NCBI GenBank assembly: GCA_025965635.1
Contig: JAOPWO010000094.1
Location: 1-10,099 of the forward strand
From: Modestobacter sp.
GTDB lineage: Bacteria; Actinomycetota; Actinomycetes; Mycobacteriales; Geodermatophilaceae
Reading direction: 5' to 3'
DNA: 10,099 bases
In this document: positions 6,451 through 10,099 of the stretch, piece after piece
Position numbering within the stretch: position 1 is the stretch's first letter
Layout: every line of letters begins with the position of its first letter
The notes under the pieces: model-generated
The model's database searches: none
Told to the model about the DNA's origin: nothing
The model's input: the letters and a program-made list of their open reading frames with translations, nothing else
Position numbers and translations under genes: made by a program

Positions 6451-6456
6451 TAGCGT
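6451..6456 (+). promoter_or_regulatory. -10 box TAGCGT, possible leaderless promoter of hisH
   Basis: TAGCGT matches TAnnnT and ends 7 nt before GTG 6464. It would start transcription at or next to that codon. The box lies inside the alternative N-terminal extension from ATG 6446. The -35 region is not convincing. Confidence 0.45.
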
Positions 6457-6463
6457 GACTGCT

Positions 6464-7099
6464 GTGAAGAAGGTCGTCGTGCTCGACTACGGGTCGGGCA
6501 ACCTGCGCTCGGCTGAGCGTGCGCTGTCCCGGGTCGGTGCCGACGTGACGGTCACCGCGGACCCGCAGGAGGCGCTCGACGCCGACGGTCTGGTGGTGCC
6601 AGGGGTGGGCGCCTTCGCCGCCTGCATGGACGGCCTCCGGGCCGTCGACGGGCCCAAGGTGATCGGGCGGCGGCTGGCCGGCGGACGGCCGGTGCTGGGC
6701 ATCTGCGTGGGGATGCAGGTGCTCTTCGAGCGCGGCGTCGAGCACGGTCAGGACGCCGAGGGGTGCGGCGAGTGGCCCGGCGTCGTCGAGCAGCTACAGG
6801 CGCCGGTGCTCCCGCACATGGGCTGGAACACCGTCCAGTCGCCGGCGGGCTCGACGCTGTTCGCCGGGCTGGAGGACCAGCGCTTCTACTTCGTGCACTC
6901 CTACGGGGTGCGCCGTTTCCCGCTCGCCGAGCAGAGCGGGCCGAGCCGGCTCACGCCGCCGTCGGTGACCTGGGCCGAGCACGGTGACCGGTTCGTCGCC
7001 GGGGTCGAGAACGGGCCGCTGTCGGCGACCCAGTTCCACCCGGAGAAGAGTGGGGACGCCGGCGCCCAGCTGCTCACGAACTGGCTCGCGACCTTGTGA
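6464..7099 (+). CDS. hisH: imidazole glycerol phosphate synthase, glutamine amidotransferase subunit
   Basis: HisH is the class I glutaminase subunit that releases ammonia from glutamine and channels it to HisF, which makes imidazole-glycerol phosphate and AICAR (EC 4.3.2.10). The 211-residue product shows VVVLDYGSGNLRSAERAL (4-21), VPGVGAFAACM (45-55), nucleophile C81 in LGICVGMQVLFE, HMGWN (118-122), YFVHSYG (142-148) and the H192/E194 pair in QFHPEKSGD, completing the Cys-His-Glu triad. In-frame starts exist at ATG 6446, GTG 6455 and GTG 6464. I prefer 6464 because family members usually begin just before KVVVLDYG and because of the TAGCGT box 7 nt upstream. ATG 6446 would add six residues. 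hisF is not in the window. The stop codon forms the edge of the terminator stem. Confidence 0.96.
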   Translation: MKKVVVLDYGSGNLRSAERALSRVGADVTVTADPQEALDADGLVVPGVGAFAACMDGLRAVDGPKVIGRRLAGGRPVLGICVGMQVLFERGVEHGQDAEGCGEWPGVVEQLQAPVLPHMGWNTVQSPAGSTLFAGLEDQRFYFVHSYGVRRFPLAEQSGPSRLTPPSVTWAEHGDRFVAGVENGPLSATQFHPEKSGDAGAQLLTNWLATL

Positions 7100-7135
7100 G
7101 CACATCGCGATCCGGAGCGGATCGCGATGTGCTCA
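7097..7135. terminator. perfect long stem-loop joining two opposed stop codons
   Basis: TGAGCACATCGCGATCC (7097-7113) is exactly repeated in inverted form at 7119-7135. The stem is 17 bp, or 18 counting G7114-C7118 closing a GAG loop. The first three bases are the hisH stop, and the last three are the stop of the leftward SDR gene on the other strand. No T-tract follows on either side. The position strongly supports a shared bidirectional terminator. Each arm also contains the 8-bp palindrome ATCGCGAT. Confidence 0.85.
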
Positions 7136-7903
7136 GCTCCTCAGGTAGCTCGCGCCGTTGACGTCGACGAAGGTGCCGGTGGAGAAGCGGGCACCGGGCG
7201 AGGCCAGCCAGAGCACCGCGGACGCGACCTCCTCGGGACGGGCCACCCGCCCGTACGGCGACTGGGCGCGGACGGCGTCGCCACCGGGACCATCGAGGAC
7301 CTCCCGGGCCATCTCGGTCTGCACGAAGCCCGGCGCCACGCAGGTGACCGAGATGCCGTGCGGCGCGAGGGCGATCGCCATCGACTGGGCGAAGGCGTTC
7401 ATCCCGGCCTTGGACGCGCCGTAGGCGGGGTTGTCGGGCTCCCCGCGGAACGCGCCCCGGCTGGAGACGTTGACCACCGCGCCGCCACCGGCCGCGACGA
7501 GGTGCGGCACCGCCCGGAACGTCGCGTGGGCCGCACCCACCAGGTTCACCGCCAAGGTCCGTGACCAGGCCTGCTGCCAGTCCGTCCAGGAGGTCTGCAA
7601 CGGCGGGTGGGCGGTGAAGACGCCGGCGTTGTTGACCAGCACGTCGAGCCCGCCGAGGAGCCGTGCCGCGTCGTCCACCAGGTGCCCGGCCGCCTCGGCG
7701 TCGGCGAGATCGGCCTGCACCAGCACGTGCCCCTCGCCGGGCAGCTCGGCGAGCGCCTGCTCGGCCCGCTCGCGGGAGGTGCTCCAGTGCACCGCGACGC
7801 GGTCGCCCTGGGCGGCGAAGCCGGTGGCGATGGCGCGGCCGATGCCCCGGGACGCCCCGGTGACGAGGACGGCGCGGGAGGTGGATGTGTCGTCCGGGCG
7901 CAT
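7133..7903 (-). CDS. SDR-family oxidoreductase, FabG-like
   Basis: This classical short-chain dehydrogenase/reductase has 256 residues and reads leftwards from ATG 7903. It carries the Rossmann motif TGASRGIG (15-22), NNAG (91-94), N120, catalytic S148 (NVSS), Y161 and K165 (YGASK), and a C-terminal GTFVDVNGA, so the full Asn-Ser-Tyr-Lys set is present. The HWSTSRERAE region after the second strand lacks the acidic residue that favours NAD, so NADP(H) is the likelier cofactor (inference). It resembles 3-oxoacyl-ACP reductase, but nothing nearby links it to fatty acid synthesis, and the true substrate is unknown. It begins 21 nt after the nitroreductase stop, without a clear ribosome-binding site, so the two probably form a small operon. 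Confidence 0.92.
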   Translation of the reverse strand: MRPDDTSTSRAVLVTGASRGIGRAIATGFAAQGDRVAVHWSTSRERAEQALAELPGEGHVLVQADLADAEAAGHLVDDAARLLGGLDVLVNNAGVFTAHPPLQTSWTDWQQAWSRTLAVNLVGAAHATFRAVPHLVAAGGGAVVNVSSRGAFRGEPDNPAYGASKAGMNAFAQSMAIALAPHGISVTCVAPGFVQTEMAREVLDGPGGDAVRAQSPYGRVARPEEVASAVLWLASPGARFSTGTFVDVNGASYLRS

Positions 7904-7924
7904 GGCGAAGGAGTCAACCAGGGG

Positions 7925-8524
7925 TCACCACCGTCCGCGGTGCACCACCTCCTCGACACCGCGGCGGCCACGCTGCAGCGACGGCGACCGCTTGCCGTCC
8001 GTGCCGGCGTAGCCGACCGAGACACAGCCGATCGGCCGGTAACCGGCAGGGATGCCGAAGGCGGTGCGAAAGCCGGCGATCCGTTCGGGCGGGACTCCGA
8101 AGAAGCAGGCGGCCAGCCCCTCGTCGACCGCGGTGAGCAGCATCAGCAGCGAGGCCATGCCGGTGTCGACGTCCCAGTAGGGGACCGGCCAGCGGGACTC
8201 GTCACGGTCGGCCCAGCCCTTGTCGGGCTCGGCGTAGCGGTCGAGGTAGGCCGCCTTGTGCGACAGCGGCACCACCAGCAGCGGGGCCCGGCGCATCCGG
8301 GTCAGCCAGCCGTCGGCAGCGCCGCCGTCGGTGGTCGCCGTCCAGAAGCGGTCGCGTTCCTCCGGCGTCTCGAGCACCAGGAACGCCCAGCCCTGGCTGA
8401 AGCCCGCCGACGGTGCACGGATGGCGTGCTCGAGCAGCCGGTCGCGCACGTCGGCCGGCACGGGGCGGTCGGGGTCGTAGTCGCGGACCATGCGTCGACG
8501 GCGGACGACCTCGCGGAACTCCAT
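7925..8524 (-). CDS. nitroreductase family protein
   Basis: The 199-residue product is an FMN-dependent nitroreductase-fold oxidoreductase, read leftwards from ATG 8524 to TGA 7925. The N-terminal FREVVRRRRMVRDYDPDRPV (3-22) supplies the FMN-phosphate-binding arginines. APSAGFSQGWAFLVLE (37-52) is the following helix-strand pair. GMASLLMLLTAVDEGLAACFFG (122-143) is the central helix of the dimer core, and FGIPAGYRPIGCVSVGY (156-172) the late flavin-contact segment. A Trp/Asp-rich section (about 103-119) varies between family members and probably shapes the pocket. Substrate cannot be assigned: quinones, nitroaromatics and flavin-linked dehalogenation or desaturation are all known in the family. 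AAGG lies 8 nt before the ATG. An open frame extends far upstream but runs antisense to the neighbouring SDR gene and is rejected. Confidence 0.9.
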   Translation of the reverse strand: MEFREVVRRRRMVRDYDPDRPVPADVRDRLLEHAIRAPSAGFSQGWAFLVLETPEERDRFWTATTDGGAADGWLTRMRRAPLLVVPLSHKAAYLDRYAEPDKGWADRDESRWPVPYWDVDTGMASLLMLLTAVDEGLAACFFGVPPERIAGFRTAFGIPAGYRPIGCVSVGYAGTDGKRSPSLQRGRRGVEEVVHRGRW

Positions 8525-8551
8525 GCCCGCCACCTTGCCCGAGCGGTAGGA

Positions 8552-8588
8552 CGGGACCATCGGCGGTGTCGGACCGTCGGTGGTCCCG
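8552..8588. repeat. inverted repeat in the divergent nitroreductase/SDR intergenic region
   Basis: CGGGACCA (8552-8559) and TGGTCCCG (8581-8588) are perfect 8-bp inverted arms, 21 nt apart. Between them CGGT (8564-8567) and ACCG (8573-8576) form a smaller nested inverted repeat. The element sits in the middle of the 78-nt gap between two divergent genes, a position typical of an operator for a shared regulator. No regulator gene is in the window. Confidence 0.5.
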
Positions 8589-8590
8589 GG

Positions 8591-8596
8591 CAGGGT
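8591..8596 (+). promoter_or_regulatory. CAGGGT before the rightward SDR gene: weak -10 box or ribosome-binding site
   Basis: CAGGGT ends 6 nt before ATG 8603. It keeps A2 and T6 of a -10 box, fitting a leaderless start, but AGGG inside it could equally be a Shine-Dalgarno with 7-nt spacing. The sequence alone does not decide. Confidence 0.3.
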
Positions 8597-8602
8597 GCCG
8601 GC

Positions 8603-9526
8603 ATGGACACCGGAGGCCCTGACCTGTCCGGCCGCGTCGCGCTCGTCGCGGGGGCCACCCGCGGCGCCGGCCGCGGCATCGCCGTCGAGCTGGGCGCGGC
8701 CGGCGCGACGGTGTGGTGCACCGGGCGGAGCACCCGCGGGCAGCGGTCGGAGTACGACCGGCCGGAGACGATAGAGGAGACCGCCGAGCTCGTCACCGCG
8801 GCCGGTGGGCAGGGCATCGCGGTGGTCGTCGACCACCTGGAGCCCGCCCAGGTGGCCGACCTGGTCGCCCGGATCGACGGGGAGTCCGGCCGGCTCGACG
8901 TCCTGGTCAACGACGTGTGGGGCGGCGAGAAGCTGTTCGAGTGGGACACCCCGCTGTGGGGGCACGACCTGGCCGCCGGCCTCCGGCTGCTGCGGCTCGG
9001 GGTCGAGACGCACCTGGTCACCAGCCATGCCGCGCTGCCACTGCTGATCCGGCAGCCGGGTGGCCTGGTGGTCGAGATGACCGATGGGCCGGCCGACTAC
9101 AACGCCGTCACCTACCGGGTGAACGCGTTCTACGACCTGGCGAAGGTGGCCGTCGGCCGGCTGGGGTTCTCCCAGGCCCACGAGCTGGGCCCGTACGGCG
9201 CGACGGCGGTGGCGCTCACGCCGGGCTGGCTGCGTTCGGAGATGATGCTGGAGGGCTACGGGGTCACCGAGCAGAACTGGCGCGACGCCACCGCGGCCCA
9301 GCCGCACTTCTGCATCTCGGAGAGCCCGCGCTTCGTCGGCCGGGCGGTGGTGGCGCTGGCCGCCGACCGTGACCGGGCGCGCTGGTCGGGGCAGGGGCTG
9401 TCGGCGGGACAGCTGGCGCAGGTGTACGGCTTCACCGACCTCGACGGGACCCGGCCGGACGCCTGGCGGTACGTCCTGGAGGTCCAGGACGCCGGCCGGC
9501 CGGCCGGTGACGAGGGCTACAGATGA
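8603..9526 (+). CDS. SDR-family oxidoreductase, divergent type
   Basis: This 307-residue short-chain dehydrogenase/reductase starts at ATG 8603. The nucleotide-binding motif is AGATRGAGRG (16-25), a variant of TGxxxGxG, followed by CTGRSTRGQRSEY, whose arginines suggest NADP(H). The usual NNAG is replaced by VNDVWGGE (102-109). The active-site pair is Y177/K181 in FYDLAKVAVGRL; the catalytic Ser position seems taken by T160 (VVEMTDG) or lies in a rearranged loop. After TPGWLRSEMM (206-215) comes an extended C-terminal part (about 216-307) with WRDATAAQPHFCISESP and VYGFTDLDGTRPDAWRYV, longer than in classical 250-residue SDRs. Substrate is unknown. Its stop overlaps an in-frame upstream ATG of hisA (ATGA at 9523-9526), so some coupling to hisA is possible. 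A longer open frame upstream is antisense to the leftward genes and is rejected. Confidence 0.92.
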   Translation: MDTGGPDLSGRVALVAGATRGAGRGIAVELGAAGATVWCTGRSTRGQRSEYDRPETIEETAELVTAAGGQGIAVVVDHLEPAQVADLVARIDGESGRLDVLVNDVWGGEKLFEWDTPLWGHDLAAGLRLLRLGVETHLVTSHAALPLLIRQPGGLVVEMTDGPADYNAVTYRVNAFYDLAKVAVGRLGFSQAHELGPYGATAVALTPGWLRSEMMLEGYGVTEQNWRDATAAQPHFCISESPRFVGRAVVALAADRDRARWSGQGLSAGQLAQVYGFTDLDGTRPDAWRYVLEVQDAGRPAGDEGYR

Positions 9527-9534
9527 GCGGTCCC

Positions 9535-9540
9535 TACGCT
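9535..9540 (+). promoter_or_regulatory. -10 box TACGCT of hisA, leaderless arrangement
   Basis: TACGCT fits TAnnnT and is followed by 6 nt (GTCGGC) and GTG 9547, the start expected from the family's N-terminus. No Shine-Dalgarno precedes this GTG. A -35 is not convincing: gTGACg at 9507-9512 is too far upstream, with a 22-nt spacer. Confidence 0.5.
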
Positions 9541-9546
9541 GTCGGC

Positions 9547-10099
9547 GTGCCGAAGCTGCAGCTGCTCCCCGCCGTCGACGTCGCAGACGGTCTCGCCGTC
9601 CGCCTGGTGCAGGGGGAGGCGGGCAGCGAGACGTCCTACGGCGCCCCGCTGGAGGCCGCGCTCGCCTGGCAGCGCGACGGTGCGGAGTGGGTCCACCTGG
9701 TCGATCTCGACGCCGCATTCGGCCGGGGCTCCAACCGTGAGCTGCTGGCCCGGGTGGTCGGCGAGCTGGACGTCGACGTCGAGCTGTCCGGCGGCATCCG
9801 GGACGACGAGTCGCTGGCCGCGGCGCTGGCCACCGGTTGCCGGCGGGTGAACCTGGGCACCGCGGCGCTCGAGTCGCCGGAGTGGTGCGCCCGGGCGATC
9901 GCCGAGCACGGCGACCGGATCGCCGTCGGGCTGGACGTGCGGGGCACCCGGCTGGCCGCGCGCGGCTGGACCGAGGAGGGCGGCGAGCTGTACGAGACGC
10001 TGGCCCGGCTCGACGCCGAGGGCTGCGCGCGGTACGTGGTCACCGACATCACCAAGGACGGCACGCTGCGCGGCCCCAATCTCGAGCTGCTCCGTGAGG
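9547..10099 (+). CDS. hisA: ProFAR isomerase HisA, probably bifunctional PriA type (3' end outside window)
   Basis: HisA (EC 5.3.1.16) is a (beta/alpha)8-barrel isomerase that converts ProFAR to PRFAR, the substrate of HisH-HisF. In many actinobacteria without trpF, the PriA form also isomerises phosphoribosyl-anthranilate in tryptophan synthesis. The visible 184 residues include LLPAVDVADGLAVRLVQGE with catalytic D11 and R19, HLVDLDAAFGRGSNRELL (50-67), SGGIRDDESL with R85, LGTAALESPEW (103-113), RGWTEEGG with W141 at the PriA-type Arg-Trp loop, and TDITKDGTLRGPN (166-178) around the second catalytic Asp. The bifunctional call rests on the RGWT loop and lineage, so it is inferred. GTG 9547 is preferred; ATG 9523 would add eight residues and overlap the SDR stop. 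About 55-60 C-terminal residues lie beyond the window. Confidence 0.96.
   Translation, partial: MPKLQLLPAVDVADGLAVRLVQGEAGSETSYGAPLEAALAWQRDGAEWVHLVDLDAAFGRGSNRELLARVVGELDVDVELSGGIRDDESLAAALATGCRRVNLGTAALESPEWCARAIAEHGDRIAVGLDVRGTRLAARGWTEEGGELYETLARLDAEGCARYVVTDITKDGTLRGPNLELLRE

Noticed and set aside
7097..7135. The palindrome as a mobile-element end, attachment site or replication terminus
   Set aside because: There is no transposase, integrase or target-site duplication nearby, and the exact placement at two opposed stop codons is best explained as a terminator.
7607..8602. Upstream extension of the rightward SDR frame giving a 639-residue protein
   Set aside because: The extension is antisense to the nitroreductase and the leftward SDR, both with full family motifs. 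The SDR Rossmann motif begins just after ATG 8603.
8525..9718. Upstream extension of the nitroreductase frame on the minus strand
   Set aside because: It is antisense to the rightward SDR gene and low in complexity. The nitroreductase N-terminus starts at ATG 8524 with an AAGG 8 nt upstream.

Overview
The window looks like chromosomal DNA from a very GC-rich actinobacterium. The reasons are strong G/C preference at third codon positions in every real gene, many GTG starts, several genes apparently without ribosome-binding sites but with TAnnnT boxes at leaderless spacing, and the order dnaE ... hisD-hisC-hisB-hisH ... hisA(priA). The protein sequences suggest a group such as Geodermatophilaceae (Blastococcus, Geodermatophilus, Modestobacter), but this is an impression, not a proof. 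Most of the window is housekeeping DNA. I see no CRISPR array, tRNA, rRNA, insertion sequence, phage gene or toxin-antitoxin pair.

Layout. 1-1328 (+): the C-terminal third of the replicative DNA polymerase III alpha subunit (dnaE), with its beta-clamp peptide and OB domain. 1390-2148 (+): an unrecognised four-helix membrane protein with a proline-rich head. 2239-3081 (-): a stand-alone Lon-type substrate-binding (LON) domain protein, convergent with the membrane protein gene. A hairpin at 2182-2198 separates the two. From 3186 a tight histidine operon runs rightwards: hisD, hisC, hisB, a 58-residue two-helix membrane protein, and hisH (ends 7099). It has a promoter-like region and a strong Shine-Dalgarno in front of hisD. 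At 7097-7135 a perfect stem-loop, whose arms start exactly at two opposing stop codons, separates hisH from a leftward redox pair (nitroreductase 8524-7925, then FabG-type SDR 7903-7133). A rightward SDR gene (8603-9526) diverges from that pair. hisA/priA then starts at about 9547 and runs off the right edge.

How the parts work together. HisH would act with HisF (not in the window) as imidazole-glycerol-phosphate synthase. HisA/PriA makes its substrate. HisB, HisC and HisD carry out the dehydration, transamination and final two-step oxidation to histidine. Three redox genes of unknown substrate lie between hisH and hisA. hisA therefore cannot easily be transcribed from the hisD promoter across the hairpin, and it has its own TACGCT box 6 nt before a GTG.

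The most useful non-textbook signals are (a) the 39-nt stop-to-stop palindrome at 7097-7135, (b) the repeated arrangement 'TAnnnT + 6-7 nt + GTG' at three genes, with looser versions at two more, implying leaderless transcripts and shorter N-termini than a longest-ORF annotation gives, (c) dyads around the hisD promoter and ribosome-binding site, and (d) a long inverted repeat in the divergent nitroreductase/SDR intergenic region. No previously undescribed multi-gene system is convincingly visible.
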